64,000 nt of DNA, taken from contig NZ_AOLY01000039.1 of the NCBI RefSeq assembly GCF_000336635.1, positions 334,130-398,129 on the forward strand, given 5' to 3'. This DNA comes from Haloarcula japonica DSM 6131. GTDB taxonomy: Archaea; Halobacteriota; Halobacteria; Halobacteriales; Haloarculaceae. Position 1 is the first letter of the stretch. Each line of letters starts with the position of its first letter. The position numbers were made by a program, and so were the translations under genes. The notes beneath the pieces are model-generated. The model was not told the DNA's origin. It worked only from the letters and a program-made list of their open reading frames with translations, and did no database searches. Shown here piece by piece: positions 48,401-56,216 of the stretch.

Positions 48401-49320
48401 AGCGCGACCGAGAGCGCGAGTTCGAAGCCCATCACGCCGGTGTCGCTGCTGTCGTAGCGCGAGCGCGAGCGCATTGTCGTCACGGTCTGGATGACTGGAA
48501 CACCGAGTTTATCGAGGAACACGTCCTCCGCGTCCTGGCCCTCGTCGTCGGCGCTGCGGCCGCGTTCGTCCATCGACAGCGAGAACATGAACGACGAGCA
48601 GACCGCATCGACGAGTGGATTGCCCTCAGCATCCAGCAACCACTCCTCTGTGACCTGCTCGGCGTTCCACTGGCCCTCGGCGTCGGTTGCTGGCTCACAG
48701 AAAATCGGGAGCGCGTTCGCGCCCTGCGCCTCGATGGCGCGGACCTGCGCGTCGACGTACCGGGTGTTCTCGTGGGTCCAGTGCGATTCGTAGAACCACA
48801 CGGCGACCGTCGGTTTCGTCGAGTCGAACGTCGCCCGCAGGTCCTCTATGCTCGCGCCGGGATGAGCAGGATGGTAGACGCCCTCTGTCGGCAGTGTCAC
48901 CGGGTCGTCGTACGAGGGGTCGGCGTCGCCGTACTGCGCGACGAGGTAGCGGACGCAGTTGGCGACGTTGCTCGCCCCGCCCTTGTCGAGGTAGTCGTAG
49001 ACGGTGTCGCGGTGCTCGTCTGGGACCGACGTGTCCTCGAAGGCGAAGGCGTCACCCGTCGCTTTCACCACGAGCGGGACGCCGGCCTCGCGCAGCCGCT
49101 CGACGGCGAGGTCGTAGCCGGGCATGCTGTCCTCGGCCCCGTGGAGCCAGAGGATGACGGCGTCGGCGTCGGTCAGTTCATCGACGAACGCCTCGACCGC
49201 TGGCTCGTCGTCGAGGTCGCTCTCCGAGCGCACGACGAGGTCGGCGTCGACCTCGCCCGCGGCCCGCTGGACGGCCCCGAGTTCGTTCTCCGTCGCGGTG
49301 TAGAGTCCTAGCTGTGGCAT
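45424..49320 (-). CDS. cobN: Cobaltochelatase large subunit CobN
   Basis: A 1,298-residue protein of the CobN/ChlH family, the usual length. Conserved motifs include VHLGTHGSLEWLPGKTVGLD, IANNPGEGTQAKRR-like VNNPGEGTQAKRRSYA, EIGVVVWGTPTVRTRGETI and WGGYAMGSRGRV. CobN binds the corrin and receives cobalt with the help of an AAA+/VWA complex, here probably the divergent chlID product. First gene of the operon cobN-cbiC-cbiE. TATTAG about 27 nt before the ATG serves as the likely TATA box and lies in palindrome site 2. Confidence 0.95.
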   Translation of the reverse strand: MPQLGLYTATENELGAVQRAAGEVDADLVVRSESDLDDEPAVEAFVDELTDADAVILWLHGAEDSMPGYDLAVERLREAGVPLVVKATGDAFAFEDTSVPDEHRDTVYDYLDKGGASNVANCVRYLVAQYGDADPSYDDPVTLPTEGVYHPAHPGASIEDLRATFDSTKPTVAVWFYESHWTHENTRYVDAQVRAIEAQGANALPIFCEPATDAEGQWNAEQVTEEWLLDAEGNPLVDAVCSSFMFSLSMDERGRSADDEGQDAEDVFLDKLGVPVIQTVTTMRSRSRYDSSDTGVMGFELALSVALPEFDGNVITHPISGKERTDDDAGIGSAPKQHFPIDDRIDHVARLAVNWAELRHTPNDEKQVAVVLHNYPPSDDGIGTAFGLDSPESTVNLLEELDARGYDLGDTMPDSGQSLVERLTAQLTLDDRWVAPEDVRELSADTVSPDQYGDWFETLDADFRENVVEEWGDPPDRPFAIPGVEFGNVLVTVQPPRGFGMDPSKVYHDSDLQPPHDYVAFYRWLRNSYETDAVVHLGTHGSLEWLPGKTVGLDGESAPDQLIDDIPNVYPYIVNNPGEGTQAKRRSYAAIVDYLTPVMANAGTYDDLADLEELADRYREAGMEDARTDDGEHLAEQIRQTVDELDLAVELGIAGEIDEKADVRGPDEAGSTLAEGDVDGDDLDIDALVERVHEYLTDVKTTQIRKGLHTMGEPPADDRLIDYLVALTRLENPGAPSLRESVAGVLGVDYDKLRNAPGEYDETLGMTYAEAADHVHETSKDLVRTLAEHDFDVPESELEDSSSEVNMNLLVVDIEPLGDARVRSGAHDDLREALAYICEEAAPRVAGAADEIPRTADALAGEYVPPGGSGAPTRGGVDLLPTARNFYTLDPRKVPAKTAWDVGSEVADGVLERHETDEGEYPEEIGVVVWGTPTVRTRGETIAQVLALMGVEPVWSDAGRVEDVEPIPLDELGRPRIDVTTRVSGLFRDAFPAAAGVVHDAVDAVVDLDEPHEMNYVKKHVEEETEDLVADGMDEGDAESAAKHRVFTTRPGGYGAGTNKAVDEGNWDDRSDLADVYVQWGGYAMGSRGRVSDAHDAFERRLSSVDATVKIEDTAEQDEFDSSDWYAFHGGFISAVTEIAGEEPNSYVGDSSDPDNVDVYTNEEKVRKAMRARVLNPSWLDSMEEHGYKGAGDLSTTVDVVLGWDATTDVVSDTLWDDVAERYAFDEDRQDWLRDVNPWALDSITDTLLEAIDRGLWDADDETRDRLRDLNLEVDGDLEARAGTGPGSDSTEVTSDDD

Positions 49321-49344
49321 AACGTTATTAAATCTCCGTTTGCA

Positions 49345-49368
49345 CTAATACAAGTATGGTTGTATTCG
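49345..49368. promoter_or_regulatory. Candidate cobalamin-regulon operator, site 2 (shared divergent promoter)
   Basis: CTAATACAA (49345-49353), 6-nt spacer, TTGTATTCG (49360-49368); 8 of 9 arm positions pair. The spacer contains the ATG of chlID at 49356, which should be its leaderless start, and the left part covers the cobN TATA region 25 nt before its ATG. One bound regulator could thus block both directions. Confidence 0.7.
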
Positions 49369-51518
49369 GCGCGGGCAAAAAAGCTTCGCAGGGGGCCTCG
49401 TTCACGGCCGTGGTGGGCCAGCGCGACCTCAAGGACGGCCTGCTGGCGGTCGCGACGGACGATGACCTCGACGGCCTGCTGGTCCGCGGCGAAAAGGGGA
49501 CGGCGAAATCGACGGCCGTGCGCGGCCTCGCCGACCTGCTCCCCCAGCAGCGCGCCGTCGCGGACTGCCCCTACGGCTGTCTGCCCGACCGCCCCGACGA
49601 GCAGTGCGAGGACTGCCGGACACGCTCAGACCCGCCGGTCGAAACCCGTTCGGTTCCGCTCGTGACGCTCCCGCTCGGCGCGACCCGGGACCGCGTCGTC
49701 GGCACGCTGTCGGTGGCCGACGCGCTCGACGGCGACCACGAGTTCGATCCCGGCCTGCTCGCCCGTGCGAACCGCGGTATTCTCTACGTGGACGAGGTGA
49801 ATCTGCTGGACGACCACCTCGTGGACGTACTACTCGACGCCGCCGCGAGCGGCCGGAACCGCGTCGAGCGCGACGGCGTCACTGTCACCCACCCCGCCGA
49901 GTTCACGCTCGTCGGGACGATGAACCCCGAGGAGGGCGACCTGCGCCCGCAGTTGCGTGACCGCTTCGCCCTCCAGACCGAGGTCAGCGCCTGTGAAGAC
50001 ATAGACGACCGCGTCGCCATCATCGACCAGGCGCTCGGGGAGGGCGACGCGGAGACACAGACCGACCCCGAGTCCGACAAGCGCGACCCGGGCGAGCGAC
50101 TGCGGACCGCCCGCGAACTCTTTCCGGAAGTGGACCTCGCCCGCGAGTTCCGCGAGCAGATCGCCGAACTCTGCCGGGACGCCGGCCTCGACGGCCACCG
50201 TGGCGACATCGCCACGGCGCGGGCGGCCCGGACGTTTGCCGCGCTGGACGGGCGGACGACAGTCCTCGAATCGGACATCGAGCGCGCCGCCGAGTTCGCG
50301 CTCCCCCACCGGCTTACCTCTCAGCCGTTCGAGGACGCACCGGATGTGGACGACGTGCTCGACGACCACTTCGAGGATGAGGAGGACGAGTCGGAGGAGG
50401 AGTCCGCCGAAGACGGGGAGAGCAGTGATGAGGAAAGCGAAGCGGACGGCGACGGCGGGGACGAGACTGGCGGCGAGTCGGCGGACGACGGCAGTGACGG
50501 AGAGGCCAGCGAGGGGGACGACCAGCAAGAGCAGCGGCCGGACGACGGGGAACAATCCGGCGAGGATGGCGACGACGAGGCGGGCGAGCACGGCGACCAG
50601 CCGACGCCCGCATCGGCCGACAGCGACGGCGAGCGGCAGGAGGCCGAAGCCGGCGACGACGAGGGAGCGGCTGAAGACGGCGGTGAGGAGGGGGACACCG
50701 ACCAGTCCGAGGACCCCGAAAGCGCCACCCCGCTGCTACCGGGCCAATCCCGCGCCGCAGTCGGCGACAGCGGCGCACCTGACGTGGACGCCCCGACGGT
50801 CGACACGGACGGCAGAACGGCGAGCGGCCGCGCGAGCGCGACGGGGACGAAACGCGGCGCAACGGTCCGCACCGAGCGCGCCGGCCGCGGCGACGAGGTT
50901 GACGCCGCGGCGTCGGTCCGAGCGGCGGCTAGTCGCGGGAGCGGTCGCGTCGAATCACGGGATCTCCGGAAGTCCGTTCGTGCAGGCGACGCGGAGACGC
51001 TGGTAGTGTTCGCCGTCGACGCGAGCGCGTCGATGCGCCCGGCGATGAAAGCCGCGAAGGGTACCGTACTGGAGCTGCTGAAAGACGCCTATCAGGCCCG
51101 CGATCAGGTCGCCTTCGTCACCTTCGCCGGCGAGGGCGCGGACGTAGTCTTGCCGCCGACCGACAGCGTTTCGCTTGCGGCACGCCATCTGAAGGACCTC
51201 CCGACCGGCGACCGGACGCCGCTGCCGGACGGGCTGACAGCCGCCTCCGAAGTGCTCGACCGGGCCAACCCGGACGCCGGCGTCGTCGTTGTCGTGACTG
51301 ACGGCCGGGCAAACACCGCCGACGGGAGCCCGGTCGCGGCGACCAGAAGCGCGGCGCGAACGCTCGGCGAAGCGGTCGACAGGACCGTCGTCGTGGACGC
51401 CGGGGAGGGGAGTCGTGCCGGATTACTCGACCTCGTCGCAGACGAAACGGACGCGTCGGTCGTCCCGCTGGACGCGCTGACCGCCGAACGCGTCGACGCG
51501 GTGGCGGGCGAACGATAG
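49356..51518 (+). CDS. Fused AAA+/VWA chelatase subunit (ChlI/ChlD-like)
   Basis: A 720-residue protein that combines a ChlI/BchI-type AAA+ domain (Walker A EKGTAKSTAVRG, Walker B ILYVDEVNLLDD, sensor GTMNPEEGDLRPQL) with an acidic linker of roughly 140 residues rich in Asp, Glu, Gly and Ser (about 330-470), and a VWA domain with MIDAS VDASASMRPAMK. A conserved CPYGCLPDRPDEQCEDC insert carries four Cys. It is divergent from cobN with a common operator, so it likely powers CobN, replacing CobS and CobT. TATTAAA lies about 27 nt before the ATG. Confidence 0.9.
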   Translation: MVVFGAGKKASQGASFTAVVGQRDLKDGLLAVATDDDLDGLLVRGEKGTAKSTAVRGLADLLPQQRAVADCPYGCLPDRPDEQCEDCRTRSDPPVETRSVPLVTLPLGATRDRVVGTLSVADALDGDHEFDPGLLARANRGILYVDEVNLLDDHLVDVLLDAAASGRNRVERDGVTVTHPAEFTLVGTMNPEEGDLRPQLRDRFALQTEVSACEDIDDRVAIIDQALGEGDAETQTDPESDKRDPGERLRTARELFPEVDLAREFREQIAELCRDAGLDGHRGDIATARAARTFAALDGRTTVLESDIERAAEFALPHRLTSQPFEDAPDVDDVLDDHFEDEEDESEEESAEDGESSDEESEADGDGGDETGGESADDGSDGEASEGDDQQEQRPDDGEQSGEDGDDEAGEHGDQPTPASADSDGERQEAEAGDDEGAAEDGGEEGDTDQSEDPESATPLLPGQSRAAVGDSGAPDVDAPTVDTDGRTASGRASATGTKRGATVRTERAGRGDEVDAAASVRAAASRGSGRVESRDLRKSVRAGDAETLVVFAVDASASMRPAMKAAKGTVLELLKDAYQARDQVAFVTFAGEGADVVLPPTDSVSLAARHLKDLPTGDRTPLPDGLTAASEVLDRANPDAGVVVVVTDGRANTADGSPVAATRSAARTLGEAVDRTVVVDAGEGSRAGLLDLVADETDASVVPLDALTAERVDAVAGER

Positions 51519-51531
51519 TGTGAGGCGGAAG

Positions 51532-51554
51532 TTTTACAATCTTACTTGTTCTTA
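51532..51554. promoter_or_regulatory. Weaker copy of the cobalamin-locus palindrome before cbtB
   Basis: TTTTACAA (51532-51539), 6-nt spacer, TTGTTCTTA (51546-51554). Only the ACAA/TTGT core pairs fully, but spacing and distance to the ATG (17 nt) fit sites 1-3. The adjoining TTGTTCTTAAGACAA is also nearly palindromic. Confidence 0.45.
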
Positions 51555-51571
51555 AGACAAATGAGATTTCA

Positions 51572-51778
51572 ATGCAGGACGACACAGACACCGCACGCGC
51601 CACGGACAGCGTGTACGACCGTATCGAGCGCGCTAGAGCGTCGCTGACCGGACCGCAGATCGCCATCGCCGTCGCGCTAGTGGCTGCGCTTGGCTTCACG
51701 CTACTGTTCGTGCAGGACCCGATGTTGCACGACTCGCTGCACAACTTCCGGCACAGCGCAGGCATCACCTGCCACTGA
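51572..51778 (+). CDS. cbtB: Cobalt transporter small subunit CbtB
   Basis: A 68-residue protein with one membrane helix (IAIAVALVAALGFTLLFV) and the family C-terminus HDSLHNFRHSAGITCH, whose His and Cys are likely cobalt ligands. With CbtA it forms a predicted cobalt uptake system known from B12-regulated loci in bacteria. It lies 53 nt after chlID with its own promoter motif, and its stop overlaps the cbtA start (TGATG). Confidence 0.92.
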   Translation: MQDDTDTARATDSVYDRIERARASLTGPQIAIAVALVAALGFTLLFVQDPMLHDSLHNFRHSAGITCH

Positions 51779-52488
51779 TGGCGACTGATTACCTCGAACG
51801 CGGCGCGGTGGCCGGCGTGGCGGGCGGGCTTGTCTACGGCCTGTTCGTCGCGACGGTCGGGAACGCCTTCACCGCCGGGCTAGAGACGTTCGAACACAGC
51901 CACGGCGGGGGCGGCCCCGTCGTCTCCGAACTCACGACGACCGTCGCGAGCATCGGCGGCGGCGTCCTCTGGGGCCTGCTGTTCGGCATCGCGGCCTTCG
52001 GGCTGGCATACTTCTTCCTCGAACCGGCGATCCCCGGCTCGGGGGCGACGAAGCGGCTGGCGCTCGCGGGAGCCGGGTTTCTCACCGTCTCCGGCGCGCC
52101 GTGGCTCGTCCTGCCGCCACAGCCGCCGGGCGTCGAGCAGGCGCTCGGGACAGAGACGCGCCTCGCCTGGTACGCCGGCCTGATGGCGCTGGGCGCGCTG
52201 GTCGCAGTGCTCGCCGGGCTTGCGTATCAGCGGACGGAGCATCACCACACCGCCGTTCGGCTCGGGGCGACAGCGCTACCGCTCGCACTGCTTGCGGTTC
52301 CAGTCGCGCTCGCACCCGCAAACCCGGTCCACGGCGACGTGCCCGCCGCGCTCGTCGCGGCCTACCGCTGGACGGTCGTGTTCGGCCAGCTAGTGCTGTG
52401 GGCCACCATCGCAGGGGTTCACGCGTGGCTCGGGGGCAGTGATGTCCCAGCCACGGACGACTTGGACTATCCCGCGACAGCAGACTGA
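51778..52488 (+). CDS. cbtA: Cobalt transporter subunit CbtA
   Basis: A 236-residue membrane protein with five to six helices. N-terminal LERGAVAGVAGGLVYGLFVA and EHSHGGGGPVVSE are typical of CbtA; the His-containing loop may guide cobalt. LGAVLWGLLFG-like GGGVLWGLLFGIAAFGLAYF and LPPQPPGVEQALG follow. Translationally coupled with cbtB. Its placement beside the chelatase genes supports cobalt import for B12 synthesis. Confidence 0.92.
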   Translation: MATDYLERGAVAGVAGGLVYGLFVATVGNAFTAGLETFEHSHGGGGPVVSELTTTVASIGGGVLWGLLFGIAAFGLAYFFLEPAIPGSGATKRLALAGAGFLTVSGAPWLVLPPQPPGVEQALGTETRLAWYAGLMALGALVAVLAGLAYQRTEHHHTAVRLGATALPLALLAVPVALAPANPVHGDVPAALVAAYRWTVVFGQLVLWATIAGVHAWLGGSDVPATDDLDYPATAD

Positions 52489-52500
52489 CGACGACGCGGC

Positions 52501-53181
52501 TCAGATTTTTCCGGCGACCGTCCCGAGATTCAGCGCCAGCCCGACGATACCGACAACAGCGGCGAGAACGAGGTTCGCCGTCGTCCCGCCGACGCTGAAC
52601 GGGGCCGTGCCGGCCGATGCCAGCGCGCCGAATCCGATGCCGGCGACGACGAGCGCCACGCCGGCCAGTCCGACGAGCATCGTGCCAGTCGGGCCGAACC
52701 GACCGGCTCGGTCCGCCTCGTACCGGTCCAGCGCGTCGTGCATCGTCCCAGTGATCGACTCCTCCAGGTCCGACATCTGTCCCGAGAGATAGGTGTTCAG
52801 CGTCTCCTCGTGCTCGTCGAGTTCCTCGGCGCGCTCGGACAGTTGCGCGTCGTACTCCGTCAGTTCGGCCTCGCGCTCGTCGAGATCGGTCTCCCGGTCA
52901 TCGAGGGCAGCTTCGCGTTCGTCGAGCCGGTACTCCCGCTCGTCCAGTTCCGTCTCTCGCCGGTCGAGCTCCTCCTCGCGGGCGTCAATCTGCTCCCCGC
53001 GGCGGTCGAGTTCCGCGCTCCGCTGGTCGAGGCCCATCTCCCGCTCGTCGAGTCGGCGCTGCATCTGTGCGAACTCCCGCTCGCGCTCGGTCGGATGGTC
53101 GTCGACGGCGCTCTCGTCGTCGGCCACAGAGTCAGCGTCCGCTGGTTCCTCCTCATGGTCCACATCTGTGTCATTGGCCAT
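52501..53181 (-). CDS. Coiled-coil protein with two C-terminal membrane helices
   Basis: A 226-residue protein. Residues about 25-145 are a highly regular charged coiled coil made of seven-residue units of the type ELDRRE/DLDERE/YRLDERE. The C-terminus has two membrane helices (TMLVGLAGVALVVAGIGFGA and LVLAAVVGIVGLALNLG). The GTG at 53190 is an alternative start, but the ATG at 53181 is preferred. It probably forms a membrane-tethered rod; function unknown. Convergent with cbtA. Confidence 0.75.
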   Translation of the reverse strand: MANDTDVDHEEEPADADSVADDESAVDDHPTEREREFAQMQRRLDEREMGLDQRSAELDRRGEQIDAREEELDRRETELDEREYRLDEREAALDDRETDLDEREAELTEYDAQLSERAEELDEHEETLNTYLSGQMSDLEESITGTMHDALDRYEADRAGRFGPTGTMLVGLAGVALVVAGIGFGALASAGTAPFSVGGTTANLVLAAVVGIVGLALNLGTVAGKI

Positions 53182-53330
53182 AGTAGGCACCCATACCGGG
53201 ACGCTACGGCTAACGGACGGTTAGTTTGACACCACATAACACAGTAACCAGAGCCAAACTGAGGGCACTATGTCCGAGTGAAAAATCGGCATTTCGGACC
53301 CCTACCGGTCCAGATCGCCATATCAATGCG

Positions 53331-54602
53331 TCAACGACGGGACTGGGTCGTGCTACTTCTTGTCCCGACTCGATGCAACCGGTACGCGCCACGCTCGTGG
53401 CCCTCGTCGTGGTAGACGACCGGTTCTTCGACGGCAACAGCGGTTCCGTCGTCGACTGCGGCCGCCGTCACGACGCCGTCGGTGTCCAGCGTGTCGACGG
53501 GCCCGTCTGCGACGTCGAACAACCGCAGGGCGTGGTCGTCGGCGTCGCGGTCCCGGAAGTTCTGTGCGCCGGGAACGGCAAGCAGCGAGCCGTCGGTGCC
53601 CAGCCCGCTAGCGAAGCCGCCCACAGGCGCGTCCCAGCGGCAGTCGCCATCGAGCGAGACGCCGATTGCGGTATGCTCGTCCGGGTGGCGAGCGTCGGTC
53701 TCGCGGCCCTCCTCTGGATACGTATTCCCGGTGACGAACACCGCACCCGCCTCGGTCGCGTGGACGTGATTCGGGTACGCGTAGACGGTATCCCCGTCCA
53801 CGTCGGTCGGGGTCGCCAGCGGGACCCGCCAGCGCTCCCGGCCGCCGCTGTCGAGCCGGTAGCCGCAGTAGTCGCCGTGGCTGGAGGCGACAGCGCCGTC
53901 GGCCAGCAGGGCCACGTCGCCGACGCGCCGCTGGCCGTCGGTCCCTGGGTCCCACATCCAGCGCGGGTCGCCGCCGTCGGCGTCGAGGACGACGAGGCCG
54001 TGCTGGTGGTCGCCGGGACACCGGTTGTACGCGACTGCGACGCGGTTTTCGTCAGCGTCGAGCGAGATCGGCGAGCCGTCGGTCTGATAGGTCCAGTCGA
54101 CAGTGCCGTCAGGTCCGAAGGCGTAGACGACGCTCTCGAAGTGGCGGAGGTCGGTCCCAGCCTCGTCTGTCCGACGTTCGTACCGCCGGGCGGCGGCGTA
54201 GCAGCGGTCACCGTCGGTGGCGAGGCTGGCGACGAAGGGAAGCAGAAATCTGGTATCCTGCTGAGCCTCGCCCAGATCCGTCCTTGTTTCGTACCGCCAT
54301 CGCAGGTCGCCATCGGCATCGTGGCAGCGAATTTCGCCGCGAGCACTGCGTTCGCCAACGACGACGCCGCCGTCGAAGGACACCGCCACAACGACGCTCG
54401 GCTCGCCGTCCGTGTCGTACTGCCAGCGTCGGTGTGGCGGGCCGGAGTCAGCCGACACGTCGAACGCCTGTAGATCCCCGTCAGCAGTGCCGACGACCGC
54501 GAGCCCGTCGGTCAGCGTGACCGCCGAGCGGCGGCCCTGATGGCGCGAGCGGGCCGGCGCTACATCCCCGAGGTCGGCGGTCGGAGCGCACTGGCTACTC
54601 AT
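53331..54602 (-). CDS. PQQ-like beta-propeller protein at the end of the cbi operon
   Basis: A 423-residue protein of WD/PQQ-like blades (GLAVVGTADGDLQAFDV, GEIRCHDADGDLRWRYET, VVYAFGPDGTVDWTYQT, GYRLDSGGRERWRVPLA). Repeated W-x-Y/P strands suggest a seven- or eight-bladed propeller. There is no signal peptide, so it is cytosolic. The start ATG lies 8 nt inside the DUF3209 gene end (ATGAGTAG), so it is co-transcribed in the cobalamin operon. A longer frame from 54737 is antisense-like shadow. Role in B12 metabolism is inferred only from position. Confidence 0.8.
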   Translation of the reverse strand: MSSQCAPTADLGDVAPARSRHQGRRSAVTLTDGLAVVGTADGDLQAFDVSADSGPPHRRWQYDTDGEPSVVVAVSFDGGVVVGERSARGEIRCHDADGDLRWRYETRTDLGEAQQDTRFLLPFVASLATDGDRCYAAARRYERRTDEAGTDLRHFESVVYAFGPDGTVDWTYQTDGSPISLDADENRVAVAYNRCPGDHQHGLVVLDADGGDPRWMWDPGTDGQRRVGDVALLADGAVASSHGDYCGYRLDSGGRERWRVPLATPTDVDGDTVYAYPNHVHATEAGAVFVTGNTYPEEGRETDARHPDEHTAIGVSLDGDCRWDAPVGGFASGLGTDGSLLAVPGAQNFRDRDADDHALRLFDVADGPVDTLDTDGVVTAAAVDDGTAVAVEEPVVYHDEGHERGAYRLHRVGTRSSTTQSRR

Positions 54603-54966
54603 CGACCGGGAAGGCCTCGTGGAGCACGTTGTGGGCCTCACCGAGTCCGGCGAGGACATCCTCGCCCTGCATGGTGATGCGCGATACCGCCCGCTCGGCG
54701 TCGCGGACCGCGACAAGTCGCCCCCGGAGGTAGTCATACTCCGGATCGTCTTCGGGGGTTGCGGCGATCTCCTCTTCGAGATCTACGAGCGCGGCATCGA
54801 GGTGGCGCTCGATGGCGGCGAGGGTTTCCGCGCCGGCGAGGGCCTCTATCGGGCCGGTCATGTGGCCCTCCAGCTCCTGTTCCGCGTGCTGGCGCGCGTG
54901 GTCGTCTTCGGTACCGAGAACGTTCATGAGGCCCAGTCGGAGGGCCTCGATTTCGTAGCAGCTCAT
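54595..54966 (-). CDS. DUF3209 family protein
   Basis: A 123-residue acidic, all-helical protein beginning MSCYEIEALRLGLMNVLG. DUF3209 proteins are typically encoded in cobalamin clusters, and the function is unknown. The start at 54966 is favoured over 54996 because the family begins at MSCYEIEAL. It follows cbiX by 26 nt; this gap carries a direct repeat of AATACACAC on the minus strand, possibly an internal promoter. The PQQ-like gene overlaps its 3' end. Confidence 0.85.
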   Translation of the reverse strand: MSCYEIEALRLGLMNVLGTEDDHARQHAEQELEGHMTGPIEALAGAETLAAIERHLDAALVDLEEEIAATPEDDPEYDYLRGRLVAVRDAERAVSRITMQGEDVLAGLGEAHNVLHEAFPVDE

Positions 54967-54992
54967 GTGTGTATTAAATCGGGTGTGTATTT

Positions 54993-56216
54993 TCAAAGGG
55001 TCTGATCGACGAGTTCGCTTACGATGCGGTCACGGTCCAGATGTGTGGAGACGATTTCGGCGGCGTCCTCGTCTTCGACGCCGCCGTACCAGACGCCGTC
55101 GGGGTAGACGGCGACCATCGGGCCCTCGCCACAGCGGCCGAGACACGACGACCGCGTGATGCGGGCGTCACACTGGTCGCTGTCGCGGGCGGCCTGACGC
55201 AGTCGTTCGAGGACCGCCGGCGCGCCGTCCTGGGCGCAGGTCTGGTTCGTACAGACCGCGACGTGTTTCTCTGGGGCGTCGTGGACGTGCGGGTCGTCGT
55301 CGACGTTCTCACGGTCGGCGTGTTCGGCCTGGTGGGTCAACGCTCGCAGCATGGCGCGAGCGCCGCCCTGGTCCTCCTCGTAGCCGTCGAGCTCGACCTT
55401 GTACTTGCAGGTATCACAGGACATCTCGACGCTCCCGGTCCGTGCTTCTTGCCAGCGGTCGCCCAGCACGTCCAGCAGGCGCGTGTCGGTCCCGAGCGGT
55501 TCGCCCGGTGCGGCGTCGACGTAGGGGTACTCCTCGTCGAACTCGCGTGCGCCGTCCTTGATGCGGCCGGTCAACACGCCGTCCCCGAGCATGTACGGGA
55601 TGACGACGACGGCATCGGGTCGCGTCTTGGCGATATCGTGCAGCGTATCGTCAAGCAGCGGCTCGGTGACGCCGATGAACGACGCCTCGACCCGCGAGAA
55701 CTCGCGCCCCTCGTACAGCAGCCGGGCGAGCTTGTGCACGTCGGCGTTGGCGTCCGGGTCGCTGGACCCGCGGGCGCAGACGACGGCGGCTACTTCATCC
55801 TCCTCCCGGTCGACGCCGAGTTCGGTCTCAACGGCCGCCGCGCGGTCATCCAGCAGGTCCAGCAGCGCCGGGTGGACGCCGAGGTGCGCGCCGTTGTTGA
55901 TGGTCAGTTCAGGGTGGGCCTCGCGGGCCTGCTCAACAGCCAGCGGTACGTCGTTTTTGACGTGACTGGCGGCAAACAGGGAGAGGTGAACCACCGACAC
56001 CTCCGAAACGGCTCTGGCTAGCCCGGAGATGGCCTCGTCGATGGCCGGCTCAGCCAGTTCGAGAAAGGCCGCGTCAACCGGGATGCCGAGTCGGCCCTCC
56101 AGTTCGACCGCAAGGTCGCGGACCTGTTCGTTGGACTTCTCGCGCCGGGAGCCGTGGCCGACCAGCAGCACCGCTTCGTCGTCCAGCGTCTCGGGTGCGG
56201 AAATGGCTTCGCTCAT
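54993..56216 (-). CDS. cbiX: Sirohydrochlorin cobaltochelatase with C-terminal [2Fe-2S] ferredoxin domain
   Basis: A 407-residue two-repeat CbiX. The first half has the canonical metal ligands in LLVGHGSRREKSNEQV and LSLFAASHVKNDVP. The second repeat has VVCARGSSDP and VIPYMLGDGVL. A C-terminal thioredoxin-like [2Fe-2S] domain (about 315-400) carries Cys pairs C-x4-C (VCTNQTCAQDG) and C-x3-C (SSCLGRCGEGP). A CDTCKYKVEL segment and a His-rich DDDPHVHDAPEKH lie between. It inserts cobalt early in the anaerobic route. The start overlaps the upstream gene by 4 nt (ATGA). Long frames from 56483 are shadows. Confidence 0.93.
   Translation of the reverse strand: MSEAISAPETLDDEAVLLVGHGSRREKSNEQVRDLAVELEGRLGIPVDAAFLELAEPAIDEAISGLARAVSEVSVVHLSLFAASHVKNDVPLAVEQAREAHPELTINNGAHLGVHPALLDLLDDRAAAVETELGVDREEDEVAAVVCARGSSDPDANADVHKLARLLYEGREFSRVEASFIGVTEPLLDDTLHDIAKTRPDAVVVIPYMLGDGVLTGRIKDGAREFDEEYPYVDAAPGEPLGTDTRLLDVLGDRWQEARTGSVEMSCDTCKYKVELDGYEEDQGGARAMLRALTHQAEHADRENVDDDPHVHDAPEKHVAVCTNQTCAQDGAPAVLERLRQAARDSDQCDARITRSSCLGRCGEGPMVAVYPDGVWYGGVEDEDAAEIVSTHLDRDRIVSELVDQTL

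Noticed and set aside
54967..54992. Direct repeat of AATACACAC between cbiX and DUF3209 as a regulon site
   Set aside because: It lacks the ACAA-N6-TTGT pattern of the other cobalamin sites; at most an internal promoter.
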